From Paenibacillus contaminans (lineage in GTDB: Bacteria > Bacillota > Bacilli > Paenibacillales > NBRC-103111), in contig NZ_QMFB01000039.1 of NCBI RefSeq assembly GCF_003285015.1, positions 28,907 to 72,052 of the forward strand: 43,146 bases of DNA, read 5' to 3'. The notes beneath the pieces are model-generated. The model searched no databases and was not told the origin of the DNA. It was given only the letters and a program-made list of their open reading frames with translations. This document shows, piece by piece, positions 18,879 to 26,634 of the stretch. Every line of letters begins with the position of its first letter. The first letter of the stretch is position 1. The position numbers were made by a program, and so were the translations under genes.

Positions 18879-20222
18879 ATGGCCAAAAAAATCGAAGTAG
18901 ACGTAACCGATTACAGCTTCCTTGAAGCGGCATCTTCCTATAGAGGCTCGCTGCTGCGGCCGATCGACACTTCCAAGCTGCTGAAGCAGTGCTTCTGGCT
19001 GGAGTTCGAGCTTTCGCGCATGACGATGGGCTGGGTCCCGTCCGTGCCGGATTGGGATTTAAAGGGCGAGCTGGTGCGCATGTCGTATTTGCATACCCAG
19101 CATATGGTGCATTTGCGGGAGCGGATCGGCGAGCTGCCCGGCGGCGATATCAACGACAAAGCGTGGACGCCGAGCGGTCTCCAGGAAGCTTGCCAGCGCA
19201 TCGCGCTCGCCGGAGGGCTGATTGAATTCGCGGCGGGTTATAAGTTTATCGTCTCGAAGCTGTATGAGCAGTATACGGCTTTCCGCGAAACGCTGGATCC
19301 GATTCTCGACGGACCGACGTTCGATAAGCTGCGTTACATTGAGCTCGATAAGGAACAGCTTTTGTCCTGGGGGATTCCTTTTGTAAAGTTTGCCTATGTC
19401 GAAGACGAGGAAAAGCGGACCGCTTATCAGCGCTGGTTAACGTATATCGAGCAGGTATGGAGCATGCTTGAGCAAACGTCATCCAAAAAAGCGATCGACT
19501 GGCCCGATCATCCCGTCGCCGAGCCGGCAGGTCCGATTCCGCTTAAGCCTGCCAACGATCCGAAGTATCCGCATGTCGACTTGAACAAGTACAAAAGCGC
19601 GATGTTCGATCCGAAATCGCCGACCTACGACAGCGTAAAGCATATGATCTTCATCAATGCCAGCGAAATGTCGGCGGTGGAGAGCTTGACCTATCTGTAC
19701 TACGGCGTGCAAAAAATGCCGATGGATTTCTATATCGATGTGGCCCGCCATACGTGGGATGAAGTTCGTCACAGCCAAATGGGCGTGCGCCGGCTGAAGC
19801 AGATGGGCTACCGCACGGAGGATTTTTCCTGGCATCCGTCTACGGCGCCGACTCCCGAAACGATGAACCGGGTATTTCCGGAGTTCTACTCCAGCCTGAC
19901 GATGGTGATGGAGCCTTGCTCCTTCATCAAAAAGCGCAAATCGATCGGCGCGTTCATGAAGCATGGCGATCCGTTGTCGTCGATCCAATCCGAATACGAT
20001 ATCGCCGACGAGCGGCTCCATGTCGGATTCGGCCAGAAGTGGGGAGCGAAGCTGTTCGAGCACATGGAGGACTTCGTATCCGCCCGGAACGCGGCCGAAA
20101 CCGTCAAACAAATGCATCTCCGCAAAATGGGCTACAGCCAAGAAGAGATCAACAAGGTGCTGCACAGCTTCCCCGAGTTTTGCGGTTTTGCGACGATGGA
20201 TCTTCAGTACGATAAATATTAA
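18879..20222 (+). CDS. Ferritin-like (DUF455-type) di-metal protein
   Basis: The protein has 447 residues with GGGGAGGT as RBS. Two helical bundle segments carry carboxylate/His motifs: LEFELSRM and HTQHMVHLRERIGEL in the first half; SEMSAVESLTYLYY, DVARHTWDEVRHSQMG and DIADERLHVGFGQ in the second. The repeated ExxH pattern is that of ferritin-like di-iron proteins of the DUF455 type. The biochemical role of this family is poorly defined; an oxidase or oxygenase role is possible. The gene has its own -10 and a strong terminator, so it is a single-gene unit. It follows the heparinase-like gene and lies in the same region as a PhyH-type iron oxygenase. Confidence 0.75.
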   Translation: MAKKIEVDVTDYSFLEAASSYRGSLLRPIDTSKLLKQCFWLEFELSRMTMGWVPSVPDWDLKGELVRMSYLHTQHMVHLRERIGELPGGDINDKAWTPSGLQEACQRIALAGGLIEFAAGYKFIVSKLYEQYTAFRETLDPILDGPTFDKLRYIELDKEQLLSWGIPFVKFAYVEDEEKRTAYQRWLTYIEQVWSMLEQTSSKKAIDWPDHPVAEPAGPIPLKPANDPKYPHVDLNKYKSAMFDPKSPTYDSVKHMIFINASEMSAVESLTYLYYGVQKMPMDFYIDVARHTWDEVRHSQMGVRRLKQMGYRTEDFSWHPSTAPTPETMNRVFPEFYSSLTMVMEPCSFIKKRKSIGAFMKHGDPLSSIQSEYDIADERLHVGFGQKWGAKLFEHMEDFVSARNAAETVKQMHLRKMGYSQEEINKVLHSFPEFCGFATMDLQYDKY

Positions 20223-20233
20223 GTTTGCGAGTG

Positions 20234-20275
20234 AAGCCTCTAGGCAGTTGCAGTTTGCAGCCTAGGGGCTTTTTT
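20234..20275 (+). terminator. Intrinsic terminator of the ferritin-like gene
   Basis: AAGCCTCTAGGC (20234-20245) pairs with GCCTAGGGGCTT (20260-20271) with one G-U pair, followed by a run of six T (20270-20275). It starts 12 bp after the stop codon. Confidence 0.9.
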
Positions 20276-20432
20276 GCTTGTACTGGAGATGATGCAAAGA
20301 GATTTCTGAGGATGACCCGCAACAGCCGATGTTTTGTCGCGGAACGATATGGACGATCACCGGGGTTATCCTATCCCACAGTGTATGAACCAAGCAGTGA
20401 AGAAATCAAACAGTTTGGGGGGCCGACTCCCC

Positions 20433-21113
20433 CTATAATAAGGGCGGTTTGCGAAACGGAGCGACACGCCAAGCATGAGTCCTGGCTGTACCTTTTCCAT
20501 CAGGGAATAGCCACTTTTTGTCTTCTAGCAGCTGAAGCTGTTTTCTAGCCGTGTCATAACCGCATTGGAGGAGTGTTTTCACATCAGCCAACTTTATCGG
20601 GCGATCGAGCCGAAACGCCATCCGCAAAATATCCCTTTCCCGACTGCTCAAATCGAACGGGATTGAATCATGATCGCCGAACAGGTGTCCGACCATTTGT
20701 TGACAAAGCTGCTGCCACAGCCTCGGCCGCTCCGTTACATCGTCAAGGCTGATCCGGACGATCAACCAACTATCGTTCACCAGATGCATGTGCCGCACCC
20801 ATTGGTTGGAATATTGCCTGCGGTCGAGCTTGGCGTAATGAGTACCGTAAGGATCGATTTCAATCGCGATATGAATGCCCGAGCGAATATAGGCGAAATC
20901 GAGAAACCTGCTGCCATCGAAAAAATCATGCACCTCATATTCGGGGTGAAGATGCTCGAAATGGCCGAATGCAGGCCACCAGATATGCCGAAGAAACTCT
21001 TTCTCTGCGTGGGCATGACCGGTAATGAGTTTTCGTTTGGACTCACCCTTCCGATTGCTTAAGTGCTTTCCCAGCCATTCCTTGTGACTGTCGTCATATG
21101 CGGCTATGTTCAT
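20433..21113 (-). CDS. Nuclease-like protein with C-terminal winged helix, unknown role
   Basis: The protein has 226 residues. I choose ATG 21113 because CGGAG lies 8 nt upstream; a TTG at 21131 overlaps that site. The N-terminal half (EKEFLRHIWWPAF, DGSRFLDFAYIRSGIHIAIEID) has the D...ExD layout of PD-(D/E)XK nuclease-like folds such as DUF559. The C-terminal part (LSSRERDILRMAFRL, LADVKTLLQCGYDTARKQLQLLEDKKWLF) looks like a winged-helix DNA-binding domain. This reading is by eye and not certain. It is a single-gene unit with its own promoter and leader hairpin, flanked by a terminator and by a repeat. It does not look like part of the glycan pathway. Confidence 0.6.
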   Translation of the reverse strand: MNIAAYDDSHKEWLGKHLSNRKGESKRKLITGHAHAEKEFLRHIWWPAFGHFEHLHPEYEVHDFFDGSRFLDFAYIRSGIHIAIEIDPYGTHYAKLDRRQYSNQWVRHMHLVNDSWLIVRISLDDVTERPRLWQQLCQQMVGHLFGDHDSIPFDLSSRERDILRMAFRLDRPIKLADVKTLLQCGYDTARKQLQLLEDKKWLFPDGKGTARTHAWRVAPFRKPPLL

Positions 21114-21139
21114 GCGATCGCTCCGATCCAAATAAAATA

Positions 21140-21173
21140 GCGCCGCCTCACGAATGGATCGTGAAGACGGCGC
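21140..21173 (-). promoter_or_regulatory. Leader hairpin with U-rich tail before the nuclease-like gene
   Basis: On the minus strand an imperfect stem (GCGCCG and TCACGA on one side, TCGTGA and CGGCGC on the other) is followed by TATTTTATTT and then the RBS. It lies between the predicted promoter and the start codon, so it could act as an attenuator. Confidence 0.4.
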
Positions 21174-21214
21174 ATGCTTTGCGTCGACGATATATGCGGT
21201 TTCTTGTTACTACG

Positions 21215-21243
21215 ATTTTAGCAATTAATCGATAAGCAGGCAA
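21215..21243 (-). promoter_or_regulatory. Candidate sigma-A promoter of the nuclease-like gene
   Basis: On the minus strand TTGCCT (21243-21238) and TAAAAT (21220-21215) are separated by exactly 17 bp. The predicted transcript start is about 95 nt before the ATG at 21113. Confidence 0.6.
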
Positions 21244-21315
21244 CAGCGAGTTTGAAAATGCAATAATTTTTGTAACAACCGCTCGCTTCCGCAATCACAT
21301 GGAAAAGGAGCGGCT

Positions 21316-21616
21316 AAGCTCCCTTTCGCTATAGTCGAATTTGCTTGGTTAGCAAATGCAGGCGTTGTATTCCAGTCTGCTTATTTGTATCAGGCATTCG
21401 GGATACATTTTACGCTGCAGTCCGAATTTGCCGACTTAGAGCAAGGCATTGAGGTTCCTTTTACGTTGTAGTCCGATTTTGCCCACTTGGAGAAGGGATT
21501 TACCGGTATGCCTAGTGAAATTGCAGCTGCAAGCGGGCATTTTCGGACTAGAGGCGCTGGAAAGAGGCTGAACTCGATTCCAATTGGGCGAAATCGGACT
21601 GCAGCACATGCAAACG
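21316..21616. repeat. Interspersed intergenic repeat, copy B
   Basis: This is a diverged second copy of the element at 12256-12468, in the same orientation. It starts with a similar phrase (CGCTATAGTCGAATTTGC), seems to hold one extra forward unit, then follows copy A through AAGGGATTTACCGGT, AAGCGGGCATTTTCGGACT and ATTCCAATTGGGC to the end. Forward and reversed units give it fold-back symmetry. No supported ORF lies within it. Confidence 0.8.
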
Positions 21617-21640
21617 ACGAGCGGGGAGGGGGGCTCAGGT

Positions 21641-21678
21641 GTTTGAACTGCGGATCCAATTGGATCCGCAGCTCAAGC
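21641..21678. repeat. 24-bp perfect palindrome with extended arms
   Basis: Positions 21648-21671 form a perfect palindrome centred on CCAATTGG, with further pairing out to about 21641-21678. It lies at the right end of repeat copy B. There is no T tract, so it is not a standard terminator; it could be an element end or a protein-binding site. Confidence 0.6.
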
Positions 21679-21758
21679 AACTGACGGCTTCAAAGTGAAA
21701 GCTCAAAAAACGGCGTATCCCCAACTGTTCGCGCTCCTTTGAAAAGCCTGCTTTTCCT

Positions 21759-21786
21759 CACCGCGCGCGACTCCCGGCGCGCGGTG
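21759..21786. terminator. GC-rich hairpin after the sugar-isomerase-like gene
   Basis: CACCGCGCGC (21759-21768) pairs perfectly with 21777-21786. It lies 37 bp beyond the stop of the minus-strand gene; a second small hairpin (GAAAAGC/GCTTTTC, 21741-21756) follows. Likely transcription end for leftward transcripts, though the T tract is poor. Confidence 0.5.
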
Positions 21787-21822
21787 CTCGGTCACACGTC
21801 GGCTGTCAAACCTCGTGCGGCC

Positions 21823-22632
21823 TCAACCCTGCGGGTACTGCTCGTTGAAGCGGTCGGCAAACCGTTTGCCCATCCATAGGCAGACGCTCCACAGGTCGGC
21901 AAGCGGCTGCTTTGTGTAAGGCATAGTGTGCATGTAGCCCGGGGGCCCGAATTCCGGTGTGAAGGTGAAAACATCGACCCCCTGCGCCGCGCGAGTCCGG
22001 CAAATGTCGTCCCACCATGCTTCGTGCGCTTGCAGCTCAGCGGCGTATTCTGGTGCGGCCGGGTCGGGAACCTGCGGACCGTGGCGGAAGCCGACGCGGC
22101 CGTGTACATGGATCGCCCGGCTAACGGCGAGCTCGACATTCGCTTTCTGCTCCTCGAGGAACGACTCGGTGACCACGACCCAATGGCTGAAATCCGCATT
22201 GAGCTTCAGCTCGGGAAACTCGCGGAGCAGTCTTGCGGTCGTCCACGGGGTAAACATGGCGCGGCCGCGATGCGTCTCATGGGCGAACGGGATCCCGAGG
22301 CGCTGCTCGATGCCGAGCGCGTTCTCGAAAAACGACAGCTGCTCGCTCCATTCCATATAGTCTCTACCGCTGTGCGAAGTAATCAGCAGCGGCTGAAATT
22401 CGGCGGCGCGCTCGGCCCGTTCCCGGAACGATGCGATATGATCCCCATCCGAATGAATGCCGGCGATGTAGTCGAGCTTGTAGGAGTCCAGCAGACTGCG
22501 GAACAGCTTCTCGTTTTCTTTGGCGGGCGGAGGTCCTTCGATTCCCTGATAGCCGGCTTCGGCGATCTGTGCAAACTGCTGCTCGAGCGTACCCGTCATG
22601 CCCCATTGGGCCTTGAATAATTTAAGCTTCAT
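21823..22632 (-). CDS. Sugar phosphate isomerase/epimerase-like TIM barrel
   Basis: The protein has 269 residues. I choose ATG 22632 (MKLKLFKAQWGM) because GAGGAGG lies 7 nt upstream. It belongs to the xylose isomerase-like/AP endonuclease 2 superfamily: EAGYQGIEGPPP on strand 1-2, ETHRGRAMFTPW, NADFSHWVVV, IHVHGRVG and FTPEFGPPGY supply the usual metal-binding Glu, Asp, His and Glu. Such enzymes isomerise or epimerise free or phosphorylated sugars in the cytoplasm. It stands alone on the minus strand, divergent from the YesMN pair. Substrate is unknown, but it fits the final steps of sugar breakdown. Confidence 0.85.
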   Translation of the reverse strand: MKLKLFKAQWGMTGTLEQQFAQIAEAGYQGIEGPPPAKENEKLFRSLLDSYKLDYIAGIHSDGDHIASFRERAERAAEFQPLLITSHSGRDYMEWSEQLSFFENALGIEQRLGIPFAHETHRGRAMFTPWTTARLLREFPELKLNADFSHWVVVTESFLEEQKANVELAVSRAIHVHGRVGFRHGPQVPDPAAPEYAAELQAHEAWWDDICRTRAAQGVDVFTFTPEFGPPGYMHTMPYTKQPLADLWSVCLWMGKRFADRFNEQYPQG

Positions 22633-22743
22633 CAATCGGCCTCCTCGGAATTTCATAAAAAACCATAGTCACGCTCACTATAAGGGGAAAATGCGGTCGA
22701 AATCTTGGGCGATTTGCCAGCAAGCATTGTGGATTTGACAGAA

Positions 22744-22856
22744 ACGCGATTCCCCCGCACGGAACGGCGACATGCACGAACCGCGGTTCCCCCGCACCGA
22801 ACGGGACAGGCCGCACGAAATGCCGTTCCCCGCACGGAACGGACAACCCGCACGAA
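22744..22856. repeat. Three tandem copies of a ~38-bp unit
   Basis: Units at 22744-22780, 22781-22819 and 22820-22856 (37, 39 and 37 bp) share GTTCCCCCGCACGGAACGG near their starts and end in GCACGAA. Each contains a small inverted repeat (for example CCGTTCC 22823-22829 with GGAACGG 22836-22842). The array lies in the noncoding stretch 22633-23123 between the divergent isomerase and kinase genes. There are no unique spacers, so it is not a CRISPR array. Confidence 0.75.
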
Positions 22857-22936
22857 CGGGCGCCTCTTGCCCTTCGAGTAGAGGAATCCCCATATTTCTT
22901 GGCGAATTAACCAAGAATTCGTTCCCGCTCATGCCG

Positions 22937-23006
22937 TATAATAAACACTGCCAAAAAAAGCTGTGCGCCGGAACTTCATGACGATAGCGGAGGAATGGTT
23001 TATAAT
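22937..23006 (+). promoter_or_regulatory. Two candidate -10 boxes upstream of the histidine kinase gene
   Basis: Perfect TATAAT hexamers occur at 22937-22942 and 23001-23006. Neither has a convincing -35 at 16-18 bp. One of them probably drives the two-component operon, leaving a leader of about 110-180 nt. Confidence 0.35.
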
Positions 23007-23064
23007 GCGAATACCGAGTGCGCGAGCGGACGGGCGGATTTATGCTTGTTCCATTACGCGGTAA
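23005..23064 (+). CDS. Possible 19-residue leader peptide
   Basis: An ATG at 23005 follows CGGAGGA with good spacing and opens a 19-codon frame (MRIPSARADGRIYACSITR) that ends 59 bp before the kinase start. The RBS is better than any near the kinase start. The frame is too short for coding statistics, so it may be chance; if translated it could couple or modulate kinase expression. Confidence 0.25.
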   Translation: MRIPSARADGRIYACSITR

Positions 23065-23123
23065 ACCGTCAACAGCGTTTATCTTTGCGCACTTGCCATT
23101 CCATCAGGATGCGGGTGAATCGG

Positions 23124-24914
23124 ATGTCTGGGATGATTTCCAAATTTTTAGATTTGAAGCTGCGCACGAAATTTTTGCTGTCTTTTGCCGTTATGATCCT
23201 GCTAACCGTGTTAATGATCAGCTTCGTTAACTATTATGTGTCTGTAAGCGCCATCAAAAGAAACACGGCCGCATTCTCCGAATATTTGATCGAGCAAATC
23301 GGAATCAACCTCGAAAAGCAAACGAAGGATATCGAGGAGCATGTATTCCAGCAGTTCCGCAATTCCGCGCTCAACAAGACGCTTAGCATTCCCGAAAACA
23401 GCGGCACGAACGATCTGTTCGTCAAAAACACGGCGATCACCGAGTTTATGAGGGATCTGCTGTTTTCAAAGGATTATTATTTGTCGGTAATGGTTATAGA
23501 TACCGCGGGCAACCGTTTCGACATCGAGCGAAGCACGGTACAAAATTACAATAAAGATCTGGAGAATGTCGATACCGACATGATTCAAGATAAGCGCGGC
23601 CGCGCTTCCTGGATTCCGGGGAACAGCAACGTCATTTTTATGGAGAAAGCGGTGTACGACGTCGCCTCCAGCCAATATGCAGGCATCATTATCGTCGGCG
23701 TGGACAGCAAAGTGTTCAGCGGCATCTATACGAACGTGAACGAGCTGACGCAAGGCAATATCGTTATTTTGAACGAGGAGCTCGAACCGCTTTTGTTCAA
23801 TAAGCTTGTTTCCAAGCCTTCCCTCTATTTCGTCGAGAACGAAATGTATGCCAACAATCCGATTCCCACCCAGGGTTTTCAGTTTGAAGGGGAAGCGTAC
23901 CTTTCCACGATCATCACGACGAATTACGACAAGTGGACGGTCGTTCAGGTGATCGCGGTGAACGAATTGACGCGCGGTACGGATGTCATCAAGGTGTGGA
24001 CGATCAGCACCATACTGGTTTCCTTGCTCATTGCGTTCATTTTGGCGGCGTTCATCTCGAGGAACATTACAGGCAACGTCCGGATGCTGCTTCAGAGCAT
24101 GACCCATTTTTCCATGGATTTCACTCATAAGGTGATCGTTCCGAGAGGCAGAGACGAGGTAGGCATGCTGGCGGAGAAATTCAACTCGATGGCCGAGAAA
24201 ATCAGCGAGCTGATTCATACCGTCTATACGGAGAAGCTGCTTAAGCAAAAAGCCGAGTATCGTACGCTGCAATTCGAATACAAGGCGCTGCAAGCCCAGA
24301 TCAATCCCCATTTTCTCTATAACACACTGGAATCGATTCATAGTTTGGCGAAGCTGCGCGGCGACGAGCAAGTCGGCGATATGATCTATTTGCTCGGAAA
24401 GCTGCTGAGAGAAAGCATCGGCAAGAAGGGAGACATCATCCGCCTGCAGGAAGAGGTCGACTACATTCGAAATTACTTGTCCATTCATAAAATCATTTAC
24501 GGACACAGAATCGAGGTCAATTATTATTTCGACGAGAGCCTGATGCATCTCATGGTTCCGAAATTCATCCTTCAGCCGCTTGTGGAAAATTCAATCAAGC
24601 ACGGTATCGAGGAGAAGCCGGGTAAAGGAATCGTAAGCCTCGGCTGCTGGACCATGGAGGACGATTTATACCTCGAGGTGTCCGACAACGGGGTGGGTAT
24701 CGACGAAGAAACGAAGAAGCATTTGCTCAACCCTTCGGAGCATGCGAAGCTAAAACAGAAGGATAAGCACACGAATGTCGGCATTATAAGCGTGCACAAA
24801 CGAATTCAAATTTTGTACGGCGAAGAATACGGGCTAAGCATCATGAGCGAAGTCGATCAGGGGACGACGATTCGGATTCGTCTGCCGATCATAACCGAGG
24901 AGGAACCCGAATGA
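23124..24914 (+). CDS. YesM-type sensor histidine kinase
   Basis: The protein has about 596 residues from ATG 23124 (other ATGs at 23109 and 23133; all have weak RBS, so the start is uncertain, but the first membrane helix should lie near the N-terminus). A membrane helix (FLLSFAVMILLTVLMISFV) is followed by a large extracellular sensor, a second helix (WTISTILVSLLIAFILAAF) and a HAMP domain (DEVGMLAEKFNSMAEKI). The kinase part has INPHFLYNTLESI with the phospho-accepting His and the ATPase motifs PLVENSIKHGIEE and VSDNGVGID. It senses an extracellular glycan product or the loaded binding protein (inference) and phosphorylates the YesN-type regulator encoded next, with which it overlaps by 4 bp. 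Confidence 0.9.
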   Translation: MSGMISKFLDLKLRTKFLLSFAVMILLTVLMISFVNYYVSVSAIKRNTAAFSEYLIEQIGINLEKQTKDIEEHVFQQFRNSALNKTLSIPENSGTNDLFVKNTAITEFMRDLLFSKDYYLSVMVIDTAGNRFDIERSTVQNYNKDLENVDTDMIQDKRGRASWIPGNSNVIFMEKAVYDVASSQYAGIIIVGVDSKVFSGIYTNVNELTQGNIVILNEELEPLLFNKLVSKPSLYFVENEMYANNPIPTQGFQFEGEAYLSTIITTNYDKWTVVQVIAVNELTRGTDVIKVWTISTILVSLLIAFILAAFISRNITGNVRMLLQSMTHFSMDFTHKVIVPRGRDEVGMLAEKFNSMAEKISELIHTVYTEKLLKQKAEYRTLQFEYKALQAQINPHFLYNTLESIHSLAKLRGDEQVGDMIYLLGKLLRESIGKKGDIIRLQEEVDYIRNYLSIHKIIYGHRIEVNYYFDESLMHLMVPKFILQPLVENSIKHGIEEKPGKGIVSLGCWTMEDDLYLEVSDNGVGIDEETKKHLLNPSEHAKLKQKDKHTNVGIISVHKRIQILYGEEYGLSIMSEVDQGTTIRIRLPIITEEEPE

Positions 24915-26542
24915 CATACAAAGTGGTGGTTATCGACGATAAGCCGTTTATCCGGCAGGCGATCGTGCAGACGATCGATTGGGATAAACTGAACTGCACG
25001 GTGGTCGGTCAAGCGGAGGACGGCATCGAGGGCAAACGGCTGATCCAAGAGCTGCAGCCGGATATTCTTGTGTCGGATATCAAAATGCCGGGCTTGAGCG
25101 GGCTCGACTTAGCCGAACTGATCGGCACCGACTATCCCATGTCCAAAACGATCCTGATTACCGGCTACCAGGACTTTGAATATGCGAAGCGGGCGGTAAG
25201 GCTTGGCGTTTTCGATTTTATCGTGAAGCCGATTAATAATGAAGAGCTGTCCAATGTGATCAGGAGAGCCGTATCGGAGCTCGACAACAGGCGTACGGAG
25301 CATGAAAATAACGCCAAAATCACGACCGCCTTCGTCGAGCTGGAGAAGCAGCACACAAGCTCGATTCCTTCGCTTAGAAGCAAGCTGATCGGCGATCTCA
25401 TCGCCGGAACGGACAACGTGCAGGAGCAGGTCAGTAACCTCGAGATTTTGTTCAGCCGTTATGTGCTGCATATCGTGCGTACGAAGGAGAAGCCGGCGGC
25501 CGCCGGAACGAGCGGCACCAAGCTGCGGAAGCAAATGCAGCTTCGTCTTGCCGAGCAGGCGCATGAGCTGACGAACAAGCGCGATTTTTATTTGATCGAA
25601 TCGCTGCAGAGCGACGATTTGATTTTCGTGTGCTTGTTTCCCAAGGCTCTTCCGCAAAGGGAGATTAGGATGAAGCTGCAAAGCTTCTGCAGCGAGTTTA
25701 TCCAGGAGGCCAGCTCCAAGGAAAACATATCGTGCACCATCGCGGTCAGCTCCGTATACAAATCGCTTCTGGAGCTGCCGGAAGCGTTCCGGGAAGCGAC
25801 TGCGACGATGGATTCGAGCTTTTTCCGGGCGGAGGAAAGCGTGCTGTTCTCGGATCACGGCCAGCAAACGAAGGAGATGGGGAAATTCTCGATCATTCAG
25901 GATCTGGAGCAGTTCAACGAGATGCTGGAGCATAAGTCGAGCGAAGAAGTAATCGGCCATTTGGAGCGGTTTCTGGAGCAAATTACAGCCTATAGCGAAG
26001 GGAATATACTCGTGGTGAAGGGGCTGCTCTCGGAGGTGTGCCTTGCGGCGGCGCGTCACTATTTCCGCGTAACCGGCGACGAGTTCGGTCTCGGCAAAAG
26101 CGTCGATCAAATCCTTGAAGAGGTATACAGGCTTTCGAGCATGAAGGAGGCTTCCGCCTATCTGGGGTCGTTTATCGGACATATCAAGAGAAAGCTGGAG
26201 GGCGGGGACAAGGTATACAGCCTCGTAGTGAAAAAGGTCGTCGACTACATCAACAGCCATTTGGCGGACAGCATCAATTTGACGTCGACGGCGGATCATT
26301 TTGGCCTAAGTCCCAGCTATTTAAGCAGGCTTCTTCGGACGGAAACCGGCATCAACTTCGTCGACCTCGTATCCAAGGCGCGGATCGAAGCCGCCAAGCG
26401 GCTGCTCATGGATCCCAAAAATAAAGTGAATGAAGTAGGCGAAATGGTAGGCTACAAGGAGTATGCCTATTTTTATCAGGTTTTCAAAAGACTGGAGGGA
26501 CAATCGCCGAAGGAGTACAAGAACAGAAGTAAAGAAAACTAA
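24911..26542 (+). CDS. YesN-type response regulator with AraC DNA-binding domain
   Basis: The protein has 543 residues. The N-terminal receiver has VVVIDDKPFIRQAI, the phospho-accepting Asp at about residue 56 in ILVSDIKMPG, ITGYQDFEYAKRAV and FIVKPI with the conserved Lys. A long middle region of unknown fold is followed by a C-terminal AraC double helix-turn-helix (INLTSTADHFGLSPSYLSRLLRTETG, VNEVGEMVGYKEYAYFYQVFKRLEGQSP). Its start overlaps the kinase stop by 4 bp. Its last codons and stop lie inside the first copy of a promoter element repeated five times downstream, so it is the best candidate for the regulator binding that element. Confidence 0.93.
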   Translation: MTYKVVVIDDKPFIRQAIVQTIDWDKLNCTVVGQAEDGIEGKRLIQELQPDILVSDIKMPGLSGLDLAELIGTDYPMSKTILITGYQDFEYAKRAVRLGVFDFIVKPINNEELSNVIRRAVSELDNRRTEHENNAKITTAFVELEKQHTSSIPSLRSKLIGDLIAGTDNVQEQVSNLEILFSRYVLHIVRTKEKPAAAGTSGTKLRKQMQLRLAEQAHELTNKRDFYLIESLQSDDLIFVCLFPKALPQREIRMKLQSFCSEFIQEASSKENISCTIAVSSVYKSLLELPEAFREATATMDSSFFRAEESVLFSDHGQQTKEMGKFSIIQDLEQFNEMLEHKSSEEVIGHLERFLEQITAYSEGNILVVKGLLSEVCLAAARHYFRVTGDEFGLGKSVDQILEEVYRLSSMKEASAYLGSFIGHIKRKLEGGDKVYSLVVKKVVDYINSHLADSINLTSTADHFGLSPSYLSRLLRTETGINFVDLVSKARIEAAKRLLMDPKNKVNEVGEMVGYKEYAYFYQVFKRLEGQSPKEYKNRSKEN

Positions 26543-26592
26543 TAAAAGCGTAAGAATGTCGTATGTAAACTGGTTATGGCGTACGTTACATT
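26532..26592 (+). promoter_or_regulatory. Shared regulon promoter, copy 1 (GH105-like gene)
   Basis: The box AAGAAAACTAATAAAA (26532-26547) overlaps the last codons and stop of the response regulator gene. TGTAAA occupies the -35 position (26564-26569) and TACATT (26587-26592) the -10 position, 17 bp apart. The same layout recurs at 27904, 35271, 37688 and 39641. The poor -35 implies activation. Confidence 0.75.
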
Positions 26593-26634
26593 GTTGTTAC
26601 CAGCACTTACAGTGCGTACAGGGAGGTGCTTATC

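Noticed and set aside
20225..20548. Plus-strand frame of 107 codons after the ferritin-like gene
   Set aside because: It begins in the terminator region, runs into the opposite gene, and has no RBS or recognisable motif.
22744..22856. CRISPR array
   Set aside because: Three adjoining repeats without spacers.
23466..24548. A 360-codon minus-strand frame opposite the histidine kinase gene
   Set aside because: The plus strand carries unmistakable kinase motifs here; the reverse frame shows none.
25109..26299. A 396-codon minus-strand frame opposite the response regulator gene
   Set aside because: No recognisable domain and full overlap with a clear receiver/AraC protein.
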